A stretch of DNA of 48,422 nucleotides from Candidatus Anaerostipes avistercoris (lineage in GTDB: Bacteria > Bacillota > Clostridia > Lachnospirales > Lachnospiraceae), in the NCBI GenBank assembly GCA_019119895.1, contig DWWD01000043.1, positions 1-48,422 on the forward strand, given 5' to 3'. Below the pieces are notes generated by a model. The model had not been told where the DNA came from. It made no database searches and saw only the letters and a list, made by a program, of their open reading frames with translations. The position numbers and the translations under genes are program-made. Below, in pieces: positions 42,035-48,422 of the stretch; positions within the stretch are counted from its first letter, which is position 1; each line of letters opens with the position of its first letter.

Positions 42035-42997
42035 TTATTTCCTCTTTCCCGCCGTGACAGATACCCAGTCCTTCATTCTTCTGGTTTCCAGGATTTCAAA
42101 ACCAAAGGCCTCTAATTTATCAGCAATTTCCTGTTCTTTCGTATCGATGATTCCGGATAATACAAAGACTCCGTCATCTGTCATAAATTGATCTGCAATC
42201 TCGATCAGCGGAAGAAGCACATCTGCCAGAATATTAGCCGCGATCAGCGGATAACGCCTCTTTCCGATCATCCGGGCAAACTCCTGATCTTCCAGAATAT
42301 TTCCCTGGTAAATTTCATACTGATTTTCCGGAATATGATTCACCTGAAAATTTTCTCCGGCCGCCGTGATCGCATTGGGATCGATATCCGTCAAAACCGC
42401 ATGAGAAGCGCCGAGCTTCAATGCGATAATGGAAAGAATCGCACTTCCGCATCCGACATCAAGAATCGTTGTTCCCGGCTTGATATACGGCTTCATTCCT
42501 TCAATACAGAGCTTTGTCGTCTCGTGGGAGCCGGTCCCGAAAGCAGTTCCCGGATCTATTTCTATAACAATCGTATCTTCTTTTGGGTTTTCAAGGGTTT
42601 CCCAGGTCGGTTTTATAACAATCTGCTCATCCAGCTGAATCGGCTTAAAAAACTTCTTCCAGTTGTTGACCCAGTCTTCTTCTTTTGTCTTGTCAAAGGA
42701 AATGGTTCCCTCTCCAATATCCATAAACCCGCTTAACCGGTGAAGCATCTCCTGAATCTTTAAAGTCACATTTTCCAGATTCTCTTCCTCATCAAAATAG
42801 CAGTGAATCTTCGCCTTTCCATCATCCGGCGCGATCTCATCCGGAAGAAGATCCACATACATGACCTTCATCTCTTCTTCTGTCAGCGGAACATGATCTT
42901 CGATTTCAACGCCTGCCGCTCCCAGTTCTGTCAGTTCATAGCTGATCATATCTTCCGCCGACGTAACTGTATGGATTGTGATTTTATTCCATCCCAT
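42035..42997 (-). CDS. prmA: Ribosomal protein L11 methyltransferase PrmA
   Basis: 320 residues from MGWNKITIHT (42997), the length and start usual for the family; an in-frame ATG at 43030 lacks a ribosome site while AAAAGGAG lies between the two. The N-terminal L11-binding domain is followed by the class I methyltransferase fold: DPGTAFGTGSHETTKLC, ILDVGCGSAILSIIALKLG, IAANILADVLLPL (NIL motif) and LSGIIDTKE. It trimethylates ribosomal protein L11. It is the first gene of a four-gene operon on rRNA/tRNA modification. Confidence 0.95.
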   Translation of the reverse strand: MGWNKITIHTVTSAEDMISYELTELGAAGVEIEDHVPLTEEEMKVMYVDLLPDEIAPDDGKAKIHCYFDEEENLENVTLKIQEMLHRLSGFMDIGEGTISFDKTKEEDWVNNWKKFFKPIQLDEQIVIKPTWETLENPKEDTIVIEIDPGTAFGTGSHETTKLCIEGMKPYIKPGTTILDVGCGSAILSIIALKLGASHAVLTDIDPNAITAAGENFQVNHIPENQYEIYQGNILEDQEFARMIGKRRYPLIAANILADVLLPLIEIADQFMTDDGVFVLSGIIDTKEQEIADKLEAFGFEILETRRMKDWVSVTAGKRK

Positions 42998-43058
42998 GTG
43001 TTTTCCAAACTCCTTTTCTTTGATTTTCATTTTCCGTATTACAGCATATCAATTTATT

Positions 43059-43087
43059 AGTGTAGCATAGAAACATCTTTCACACAA
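43059..43087 (-). promoter_or_regulatory. Promoter of the prmA operon
   Basis: Minus-strand TTGTGT (43087-43082), 17-nt spacer, TACACT (43064-43059). Its start point (~43052) lies just before the upstream in-frame ATG at 43030, so it does not by itself decide the prmA start. Confidence 0.6.
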
Positions 43088-43104
43088 GAGATTTTAACGG
43101 CTTT

Positions 43105-44691
43105 CTAATTGTATACGACAACTACATCTCCATCTTTGATCTGTGTCTGTCCTCTTGGAATGATATTACGGTCTTCCCTTTTGATCATGGCAACCAGCAC
43201 ATGATCTTCCAGATCCAGTTCCTCAATGCGGCATCCATTCCACGGGTGACTTTTATCAATAGTGATTTCTCTCAGTTCAATATCATTGACCGATTCATAG
43301 GCCGGAACATTTAAGACAACCTCATCTCCGGCCAGAATCCTGGTATCTCCTTTCGGAATGATTGTTTCATCCTGTCTGCGGATCAGCATGGCAAGAGACC
43401 CATACGGCAGATTCACATCCCGGATCAGTTTATTCTGCCATCCATGTCCTTCATTGATATAAATCTGCATCAAGTTCATGGACGAATCTTCCTGATAATC
43501 ATTGAACGTCGTTAAGACATCGTTGTTCTCATCGATCAAGTTTAATTTTTCCGCAACGGCCGGCAGCAGTGTGCCCTGAACGGCAACAGATAAAATCGCC
43601 AGGCCGAATACGATATGGAATACATACTCCCCTTTATAAATGCCGCTTACAGTTGCAAATATCGCAAAAATAATAGAAGAAGCTCCCCTGAGTCCTGCCC
43701 ATGAAATAAAAATCTTCTCCTTTACCGAATATTTCCGCCCCATCAGCAGAAATACCGCAAACGGACGGGCAATCAGCGTCAGGAATAAAATAATGATCAG
43801 CGTATTCGGCAGGAAACCGATCATCTGGGACGGATAGGACAGCAGACCCAGCAGAAAGAAAGCTGCCATCTGCGCAAGAGTTGTAATATTGTCCAGGAAA
43901 TGGATGATATCGGCTTTATTTTCCATTTTTGCATTTCCCATGATAATTCCCGCCAGATAAACGGAAAGGAATCCATTTCCATGCAGAACCACTGCCAGAC
44001 TGTAAGATACCATGGCAACAGCTATCATAAATATGGCATCAAATCCTCCCACATAGAAACGGAATCTGCGGATGATATGCGGCGCTATGACACCTGTAAG
44101 AGCTCCCACTGCAATACCCACAAAAAGTTCCAGAATGATAACCATTCCAAGAGAACTGAGATTTTTCCCTTCCATAATGGTCAGTGCGATGACCGTCAGC
44201 ATATAGGCGATCGGATCATTGCTTCCGCTCTCAATCTCCAGAAGGGGCGCCAGATCTCCTGCCAGATTTAGATTCTTGGATCGAAAAATGGAAAAGACCG
44301 CCGCCGCGTCCGTACAGCTCACAACAGATCCGATCAGGAAACTTTCCACGAAGGGAAATTTCAGAAAATAATGACAGCACAGACAGACCAAACCTGCCGT
44401 CATCATAACGCCTATGGTGGAGAGAACCAAGGCTTTAGGCGCCGCCGGCTTCGCATGTTTCCAATTGGTGGAGTATCCTCCATAAAACATAATGAAGACA
44501 AGTGCCGCTGTACAAATATTTTCTGCCAGTGCAAAGTCATTAAAATCAATTTTAAAAATTCCTTCTGATCCGAAAATCATACCAAGCAGCATAAAAATCA
44601 GCAGACTCGGAACCCCCAGTTTATTTGAAATCTTATTTGAAAAAATACAAAGGATCAGCACGGCCGCACACAATAAAAAAAACATTTCCAT
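43105..44691 (-). CDS. Cation/proton antiporter of the CPA1/NhaP2 (CvrA) type with TrkA-C domains
   Basis: 528 residues. About 12 membrane helices (1-390) with VPSLLIFMLLGMIFGSEGIF, the conserved ion-site region VSCTDAAAVFSIFRSKNLN and LEIESGSNDPIAYMLT (the ND-type Asp pair) and SWAGLRGASSIIFA. The cytoplasmic tail (~400-528) holds two RCK-C/TrkA-C-like repeats, ending IKREDRNIIPRGQTQIKDGD. It most likely exchanges K+ (or Na+) for protons and is gated by a nucleotide bound to the tail; c-di-AMP is a candidate by family only. GGGGAGAAC precedes the ATG. Confidence 0.9.
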   Translation of the reverse strand: MEMFFLLCAAVLILCIFSNKISNKLGVPSLLIFMLLGMIFGSEGIFKIDFNDFALAENICTAALVFIMFYGGYSTNWKHAKPAAPKALVLSTIGVMMTAGLVCLCCHYFLKFPFVESFLIGSVVSCTDAAAVFSIFRSKNLNLAGDLAPLLEIESGSNDPIAYMLTVIALTIMEGKNLSSLGMVIILELFVGIAVGALTGVIAPHIIRRFRFYVGGFDAIFMIAVAMVSYSLAVVLHGNGFLSVYLAGIIMGNAKMENKADIIHFLDNITTLAQMAAFFLLGLLSYPSQMIGFLPNTLIIILFLTLIARPFAVFLLMGRKYSVKEKIFISWAGLRGASSIIFAIFATVSGIYKGEYVFHIVFGLAILSVAVQGTLLPAVAEKLNLIDENNDVLTTFNDYQEDSSMNLMQIYINEGHGWQNKLIRDVNLPYGSLAMLIRRQDETIIPKGDTRILAGDEVVLNVPAYESVNDIELREITIDKSHPWNGCRIEELDLEDHVLVAMIKREDRNIIPRGQTQIKDGDVVVVYN

Positions 44692-44737
44692 TCATGTTCT
44701 CCCCTTTCTGTAAAATTCTGATAGTTTCCTGTGAAAA

Positions 44738-44778
44738 TGAAAAAACCGACGAAGTAATAACAACTGTCTTCGTCGGTT
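44738..44778 (-). terminator. Terminator between the ferredoxin-like and antiporter genes
   Basis: An 11-bp stem AACCGACGAAG / CTTCGTCGGTT (44778-44768 / 44754-44744) ends in TTTTTT on the minus strand. It lies 47 nt past the ferredoxin-like gene and 47 nt before the antiporter gene. Confidence 0.88.
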
Positions 44779-44788
44779 ATACGATACT

Positions 44789-44817
44789 ATTTTATCATAG
44801 TTTTCTGTCTTTTTCCA
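44789..44817 (-). promoter_or_regulatory. Possible antiporter promoter placed ahead of the terminator
   Basis: Minus-strand TGGAAA (44817-44812), 17-nt spacer, TAAAAT (44794-44789). Transcription from here would enter the terminator hairpin within about 5 nt, so it could be an attenuated leader or a chance match. Confidence 0.4.
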
Positions 44818-44824
44818 GTTCTCC

Positions 44825-45430
44825 TTATAAAATCCTGCCGTCAACAGAAATCACAGAAACCTGGAATGGAAGAGATTTCCCGGAAGCTTCCAGCGCTTTC
44901 TGGACTGCCAGTTCCATTCCCCGGCAGCATGGGACTTCCATGCGGATCACCGTCACACTGCGGATATCGTTCTGTTTGAGGATCTCTCCCAGTTTTTCAG
45001 AATAATCAATCCCGTCCAGTTTCGTACACCCGATCAGCGTTACTTTGTCTTTCATAAAAGTCTCATGAAATTTCCCATAGGCGTATGCGGTGCAGTCCGC
45101 GGCGATCAGAAGATCCGCCTCCTGGAAATACGGCGCGCGGACCGGAGCCAGTTTGATTTGGACCGGCCACTGAGCCAGCATCGTACCTGATTTTTCCCTG
45201 ATATTTTTCATCACGGCTTCTTTATCATACGGCGCGGCTTCTCTCTCCACAAAAGAAATCGCATCCATCGGACAGGCCGGCAGACAGTCGCCCAGACCGT
45301 CGCAGTAGTCGTCTCTCAAAAGTCTGGCCTTTCCATCCACCATCCCGATGGCGTTTTCGTGGCATGCTTCTGCACACAGCCCGCATCCGTTACATTTTGT
45401 TTCATCAATCTGTATCACTTTTCGAATCAT
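44825..45430 (-). CDS. 4Fe-4S ferredoxin-like protein with C-terminal uncharacterised domain
   Basis: 201 residues from MIRKVIQIDE (45430, AAGGA upstream); an ATG at 45451 has no ribosome site. Residues 1-60 form a two-cluster ferredoxin: CNGCGLCAEACHENAI is complete, while the second motif CDGLGDCLPACPMDAI has Leu in place of the second Cys. The C-terminal ~130 residues contain further cysteines (AADCTAYAYG, GCTKLDG, VPCCRGMELAVQ), where the ADCTAYA and PCCRG segments recur in similar clostridial proteins of unknown role. It is probably an electron carrier or a redox sensor. It stands alone behind a palindromic site at -41.5. Confidence 0.88.
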   Translation of the reverse strand: MIRKVIQIDETKCNGCGLCAEACHENAIGMVDGKARLLRDDYCDGLGDCLPACPMDAISFVEREAAPYDKEAVMKNIREKSGTMLAQWPVQIKLAPVRAPYFQEADLLIAADCTAYAYGKFHETFMKDKVTLIGCTKLDGIDYSEKLGEILKQNDIRSVTVIRMEVPCCRGMELAVQKALEASGKSLPFQVSVISVDGRIL

Positions 45431-45465
45431 TTCTTCTTTTTCCTTTCTCATTATATGATACTGTC

Positions 45466-45508
45466 ATTATAAATGATGTTCCGGAAAAAAGCTGTTGTAA
45501 TTACAACA
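45466..45508 (-). promoter_or_regulatory. Ferredoxin-like gene promoter with perfect 16-bp palindrome at -41.5
   Basis: A minus-strand -10 TATAAT (45471-45466) has no -35, but the perfect palindrome TGTTGTAATTACAACA (45493-45508) is centred ~29.5 nt upstream of it, i.e. -41.5 from the expected start. This is the same geometry as the trxA promoter and is typical of class II activators of the Crp/Fnr family. Confidence 0.55.
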
Positions 45509-45509
45509 T

Positions 45510-45582
45510 TGCCGGGGCATACACCCCGGCAGTCCGTCTGTTATTTTTTCTGGAGCCGGGCCTGATGCCCGGCTCATTTTTT
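45510..45582 (+). terminator. Two tandem GC-rich hairpins, plus-strand terminator shape, no plus-strand gene
   Basis: TGCCGGGG/CCCCGGCA (45510-45517 / 45524-45531) is followed by GAGCCGGGC/GCCCGGCTC (45553-45561 / 45567-45575) and ATTTTTT on the plus strand. The T run points to plus-strand termination, yet no coding region lies upstream on that strand. On the minus strand they follow the small hypothetical gene and may act there without a U-tract. Confidence 0.6.
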
Positions 45583-45862
45583 ACACTCTCCATGTGAACC
45601 TACAAAAAAAAGAGTTTTCTCTGGAAAGTTCTTTGTATTTCTGCCTCATCAGATAAATGATCTCATGAAGGGGCGCAGATTTCCTCCGATTGACTTCCTC
45701 ACGGATCATCTCTTTAATTGCCGCGTCCCGGGCCTCTCTGATCGTCTGATATGCTCCGAGATGATCATAACCTATCTGCTCTCCTTCTTTGTTCATTCGT
45801 TTTTTTAATATATATTCTGTTTCATTCTTTTCGATAAAATAGTTTTCTCTAATATGCATCAT
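45581..45862 (-). CDS. Small hypothetical protein
   Basis: 93 residues from ATG 45862, preceded by AAGGAGAATTGATT at good spacing; a longer reading from 45910 lacks a site. It is charged, mostly helical in the second half (GAYQTIREARDAAIKEMIRE), and begins with an antiparallel-strand pattern (ENYFIEKNETEYILKKRMNKEG). No known family is evident. It has no signal or membrane segment. The gene is single, between the ferredoxin-like gene and vanZ, and ends 5 nt before a strong hairpin. Confidence 0.65.
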   Translation of the reverse strand: MMHIRENYFIEKNETEYILKKRMNKEGEQIGYDHLGAYQTIREARDAAIKEMIREEVNRRKSAPLHEIIYLMRQKYKELSRENSFFCRFTWRV

Positions 45863-46057
45863 AATCAATTCTCCTTTCTTATACATCGGATTAATGGCAT
45901 TATATACCATCTTTGTGTTCTATTTGTATCAATTCTATTACCTCTTTTTAAAAATTTTCTTAAAATATTATGATGTACACAGAACACAATATGCAAACTT
46001 TACACTTTTTTATAGTATTCACGGAAAATTATTTTTGATACAATACACGAAACAATT

Positions 46058-46561
46058 TTAAGAATAATTGGCCAGAATCAGGATTCCGACCAGTCCGGCC
46101 ATGGCAAAGGTTCCGATTCCCGTACATATGGAAATCACTGTCATAAACCGGTCTTCCTCTCTGCATATTTTTTCGATGACCATGCATATGAGGATGCCTG
46201 CCAGACCGCCGAGAGTATTCGCCAGCACATCTGTGATGTCTGTCCGTCCGACTGCCAGAATAAACTGTATTGTCTCAAAAACAACACTTACCAGTGCGGC
46301 TGCGCCGATTTCCCGCAACACCTGTTTCTTCTCTGATAACGCTCTTATAAATACACCCAGAGGGATGAAGACCACTGCGTTTTGAATGATTTCGTCAAAA
46401 TGCAGTCTGCCGTTTACAATAACAGATTCTTTCAAAGGAATCAAGTTCAAACTTCTTATATGTCCCAGATCTTCCAGTGAAAAGCTCATCTTAAATACGA
46501 TAATCCAGGTCAGCATGAGAAAATACACGAAAAGCATGACCGTCACAAAATTCTTTTTCAT
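46058..46561 (-). CDS. VanZ-family membrane protein
   Basis: 167 residues with four or five membrane helices. The family pattern shows in SLNLIPLKESV (N-L-I-P-F/L), IIQNAVVFIPLGVFI (N-x-x-x-F-x-P-x-G) and VFETIQFILAVGRTDITDVLANTLGG (E-x-x-Q, R-x-x-D-x-x-D-x-x-x-N-x-x-G). VanZ proteins affect teicoplanin and related lipoglycopeptide sensitivity; most chromosomal copies have no tested function. GGAGGTGTAAATCT precedes the ATG. No other van gene is present, so it should not be read as glycopeptide resistance. Confidence 0.93.
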   Translation of the reverse strand: MKKNFVTVMLFVYFLMLTWIIVFKMSFSLEDLGHIRSLNLIPLKESVIVNGRLHFDEIIQNAVVFIPLGVFIRALSEKKQVLREIGAAALVSVVFETIQFILAVGRTDITDVLANTLGGLAGILICMVIEKICREEDRFMTVISICTGIGTFAMAGLVGILILANYS

Positions 46562-46664
46562 AGATTTACACCTCCGTTTTTCTTTATTGTATCAGGCAAA
46601 TACAAAGATTCACGGAGATTTGTCTTACATTTTTATTACGATTTATCTGTCGGATACTGAGGCT

Positions 46665-47564
46665 TTATCTGCCGGTTTTCTGTCTTGCGAACAGCACTGC
46701 TCCCAGCAGATTGGCGTCATTATCATATCTGCACCGTTCGATCCTTGTGGCTGTAATATCTTTAAAATCATGCTCCACCACATGTTCCATCATATCCCGG
46801 ATTTTATCGATAAACCAGTCTTCTTTTGAAATTCCTCCCCCGATGCAGATGACCTCCGGACTGTAAAAAGTTATGATGATATACAGGCCGAGAACAATAT
46901 TTTTGCACCATTCATCCATGGCCAGAACCGCAGTCTCATCTCCGGCAAGATAAAGATCAGTAATTTCTTTTCCATATTTCAGCTGCTGTTCTTCTTCTAC
47001 TTTTCGATTGTAAATCTCAATCAGTGCCGTCATGGAAGCGATCTCACACAGGCCTTTTAGTTTGTTCGGCTCATCCTCCAAAAAGCCAATTGGAAGCTGG
47101 GAAAATTCACCGGCAATCCGGTTCTGTCCCTCAATTACTCCCTTTTCATCACAGACGCATCCCCCGATTCCTGTTCCGATCACAAAATAAACAGAGGATT
47201 TGCTTCCCTTCCCATTTCCAATCTTCATCTCACATAATCCGGCGCTTTTTGCATCATTAACTGCCCGGGTTGGAATCTTTAATCTGTCTTCAAATTCTTT
47301 ATTGACATTGGTTCCATACATCACACAGACGTTCGGCGCCGCTTTTGAGATGATCGTAGAATCTTCCGCCAGCACTCCAGGCGCGCTAATTCCGGCGCAT
47401 GCCACATTTTTCAAATCCAGCCCGTCGCAGATATAGTCATAGAATGCATCTTTCTCTTCAAACAGCAGTGTTTCTTTTTTCCATTGACGGATAATCGTAT
47501 TATTTTCATCTATCATTCCATATTTTATATATGTTCCGCCGATATCGATTCCCAAATATTCCAT
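46665..47564 (-). CDS. ROK-family sugar kinase without the zinc-binding cysteines
   Basis: 299 residues from MEYLGIDIGGTYIKYG (47564; AAGGAG 7 nt upstream). The ATP site DIGGTYIKYG, CAGISAPGVL, NDAKSAGLCEM, FVIGTGIGGCV and ICIGGGISKEDWF are present. The ROK signature that normally holds H and the CxCGxxGCxE zinc site is replaced by GEFSQLPIGFLEDEPNKLKG, with a single Cys. There is no N-terminal HTH, so it is a kinase rather than a repressor. It is encoded with PTS IIA and EIIC, suggesting phosphorylation of a glucose unit released from a disaccharide. Confidence 0.88.
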   Translation of the reverse strand: MEYLGIDIGGTYIKYGMIDENNTIIRQWKKETLLFEEKDAFYDYICDGLDLKNVACAGISAPGVLAEDSTIISKAAPNVCVMYGTNVNKEFEDRLKIPTRAVNDAKSAGLCEMKIGNGKGSKSSVYFVIGTGIGGCVCDEKGVIEGQNRIAGEFSQLPIGFLEDEPNKLKGLCEIASMTALIEIYNRKVEEEQQLKYGKEITDLYLAGDETAVLAMDEWCKNIVLGLYIIITFYSPEVICIGGGISKEDWFIDKIRDMMEHVVEHDFKDITATRIERCRYDNDANLLGAVLFARQKTGR

Positions 47565-47585
47565 ATGCTTTCTCCTTATCACGCA

Positions 47586-47616
47586 AGCCGGGACCCATCG
47601 TTGCCAGGTCCCGGCT
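47586..47616. other. Intercistronic hairpin between PTS IIA and ROK genes
   Basis: A perfect 10-bp stem AGCCGGGACC / GGTCCCGGCT with an 11-nt loop in the 62-nt gap. No U-run follows on the minus strand, so it is more likely an RNA stability or processing element, or a weak terminator on the plus strand. Confidence 0.55.
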
Positions 47617-47626
47617 GCTTCTTTTA

Positions 47627-47947
47627 CTATTTAGACAATGTATCTATTTTTTCATACAGGTCGATCACCTGCTCTGCCATCATCTTGAACACTTCCGCAC
47701 TCATCATTTGATCTTCGGCATGTGCCAGAATCAGAGAAATCACAGATTCGTTGGAAGCCGCTTCCTGCTGTATCAGGTCAGTATGCGGTCCATGCCCTTC
47801 TTTGAGCATCTTATCTCCCTCTTCGATCATAGCTCTGGCTTCGTCATAAAGACCTTCTTTGGCCTTATTTACAGCTTCCATGTAGGCCGATTTTGCACCG
47901 CCGGCAGCTGTGATGATCTGAAAACAAATTAATTCTACACCTTCCAT
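47627..47947 (-). CDS. PTS lactose/cellobiose-family IIA component
   Basis: 106 residues, three-helix PTS_IIA class 3 protein. It matches CelC/ChbA/LacF along its length: FQIITAAGGAKSAYMEAVNK, ARAMIEEGDKMLKEGH and ISLILAHAEDQMMSAEVFKM, where the His in LAHAEDQ is the phosphorylated residue and the preceding GH-x-x-H-T region binds partners. It passes phosphate from HPr to IIB for uptake of a beta-glucoside or N,N'-diacetylchitobiose-type sugar. It follows the EIIC gene by 15 nt. Confidence 0.94.
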   Translation of the reverse strand: MEGVELICFQIITAAGGAKSAYMEAVNKAKEGLYDEARAMIEEGDKMLKEGHGPHTDLIQQEAASNESVISLILAHAEDQMMSAEVFKMMAEQVIDLYEKIDTLSK

Positions 47948-47962
47948 AATGATATAATCTCC

Positions 47963-48311
47963 TTATTCCTGGTTTTGAGCTTCCTGTTCCTGTTTTACAT
48001 ATGTTCTGTCAACCATACGGACAAATGGCAGGTACACAAAGAAGCTTAACACTAAAATCAAAAATTGTAAAATCGCTGTTCTTACTCCGCCGATCAGCAG
48101 TCCGGAAATGATTGGAGGACATGTCCATGGCAGAACGACTCCTCCGTACATCGGACAGATTCCTGTATAGATTGCAAAATACTCAATCAGGCCGGAAAGC
48201 ACAGGCATCAGTATAAACGGTACCGCAAGCATCGGATTTAATACGACCGGAACACCGAATAATACCGGTTCATTGATATTAAAGAATGCCGGTGAAGTGC
48301 TATAATAAAGT
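47963..48311 (-). pseudogene. PTS cellobiose-type EIIC, C-terminal part, truncated by IS insertion
   Basis: About 115 codons of the membrane subunit remain: SPAFFNINEPVLFGVPVVLNP is the sugar-binding signature of lactose/cellobiose EIIC proteins (read here in pieces), followed by two or three helices and a charged end (VKQEQEAQNQE). The N-terminal two thirds are missing because the frame runs into the IS terminal repeat at 48311-48312. The first ATG after the junction (48232) is not a true start. The IIA and ROK genes downstream are thereby cut off from their promoter in this genome copy. EIIC transports and phosphorylates the sugar together with IIB, which is not in the window. Confidence 0.85.
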
Positions 48312-48422
48312 TGTAACAGAAGTGGCTAATAAGATATAATCAATTTTACAAAGAAAAGAGGTACACATTATGCCACAAAGTTACACGCCAGAATTTAAAA
48401 AGAAGATTGTCCGTCTCCATTT
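48312..48422 (+). mobile_element. 5' end of an IS3-family insertion sequence
   Basis: It starts with TGTAACA-GAA-GTGGCTAA at 48312, the mirror of the terminal repeat at 1-111, runs through a ~55-nt leader with GAAAAGAGG, and enters the first transposase frame at 48370. The rest lies outside the window. It has the same orientation as the copy at the left edge. Confidence 0.82.
48370..48422 (+). CDS. IS3-family transposase OrfA, N-terminal fragment
   Basis: The first 17 codons read MPQSYTPEFKKKIVRLH, the typical start of the IS3-type OrfA helix-turn-helix protein (YT-x-EFK-x-x-IV-x-L). AAGAAAAGAGG precedes the ATG. It is cut by the window end. Confidence 0.78.
   Translation, partial: MPQSYTPEFKKKIVRLH

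Noticed and set aside
45913-45989. Distant inverted repeat TTGTGTTCT / AGAACACAA
   Set aside because: Nine-base arms about 60 nt apart in AT-rich DNA can arise by chance and no structure or promoter relation supports it.
46058-46561. Glycopeptide resistance locus
   Set aside because: Only a VanZ-family protein is present; no vanA/B ligase, vanH, vanX or two-component system.
1-48422. Composite transposon reading of the whole window
   Set aside because: The interior is mostly core chromosome (efp, rnj, sigK, prmA, thiI), and the two IS copies interrupt unrelated genes, so a repeat-bounded contig is the simpler view.
1-48422. CRISPR arrays, prophage, tRNA or rRNA genes
   Set aside because: No regular repeat-spacer blocks, no phage structural or integrase genes apart from the IS3 transposases, and no cloverleaf with a T-loop GTTCRA pattern was seen in any intergenic region.

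Overview
The window looks like a chromosomal segment of a spore-forming, strictly anaerobic Firmicute, most likely a gut Lachnospiraceae. The signs are an intact sporulation sigma-K gene, the ireB-ruvX-DUF1292-RNase J block, a GGGtGRT/NifU-like gene pair, oxygen-independent flavin/Fe-S oxidoreductases, strong AGGAGG-type ribosome binding sites, and protein sequences of clostridial type. Both edges of the window cut into the same kind of IS3-family element: its 3' end lies at 1-111 and its 5' end at 48312-48422, with matching terminal repeats. The window therefore probably spans one assembly contig between two repeat copies. The left copy has cut a Crp/Fnr regulator and the right copy a PTS EIIC gene.

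Layout. 0-5.3 kb: Crp/Fnr remnant, a thioredoxin/CoA-disulfide-reductase operon with a Crp/Fnr-type operator, a decayed small alarmone synthetase, the NifU-like/GGGtGRT pair, and moaC. 5.4-11.2 kb: a tight seven-gene operon starting at efp and running through EamA, exonuclease III, a membrane-anchored EEP phosphatase, cysK and a beta-helix acyltransferase-like gene to a lipoprotein. 11.2-13.2 kb: an iron-type alcohol dehydrogenase and a chorismate mutase-shikimate kinase fusion. 13.3-29.6 kb: the accessory region of most interest. Two paralogous LysR plus Old-Yellow-Enzyme/Fe-S enoate-reductase modules bracket a set of genes for hydroaromatic acids: YdiB-like shikimate/quinate dehydrogenase, MFS carrier, type I dehydroquinase, alpha/beta-hydrolase, GntP-type permease and a complete TRAP transporter. 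YqeG and an odd radical-SAM-like protein lacking cluster cysteines sit inside it. 29.8-31.3 kb: a MarR regulator with a YczE/cytidylate-kinase-like fusion. 31.4-43.0 kb: core genes, namely sigK, a tRNA-hydroxylation/methylation set, RNase J, ruvX, ireB, mtaB, and a prmA-rsmE-cysteine desulfurase-thiI operon. 43.1-48.3 kb: a cation/proton antiporter, a ferredoxin-like protein with a palindromic upstream site, VanZ, ROK kinase, and PTS IIA plus a truncated EIIC.

How the genes may work together. The 18-30 kb region can be read as an uptake and dissimilation island for quinate/shikimate-type acids, possibly released from plant esters by the hydrolase. The dehydrogenase and dehydroquinase would interconvert quinate, dehydroquinate, dehydroshikimate and shikimate, and the two flavoenzymes would reduce an activated C=C bond as an electron sink. 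The gene identities are well supported; the pathway is inference. All starts, promoters and operators were read by eye from the sequence.
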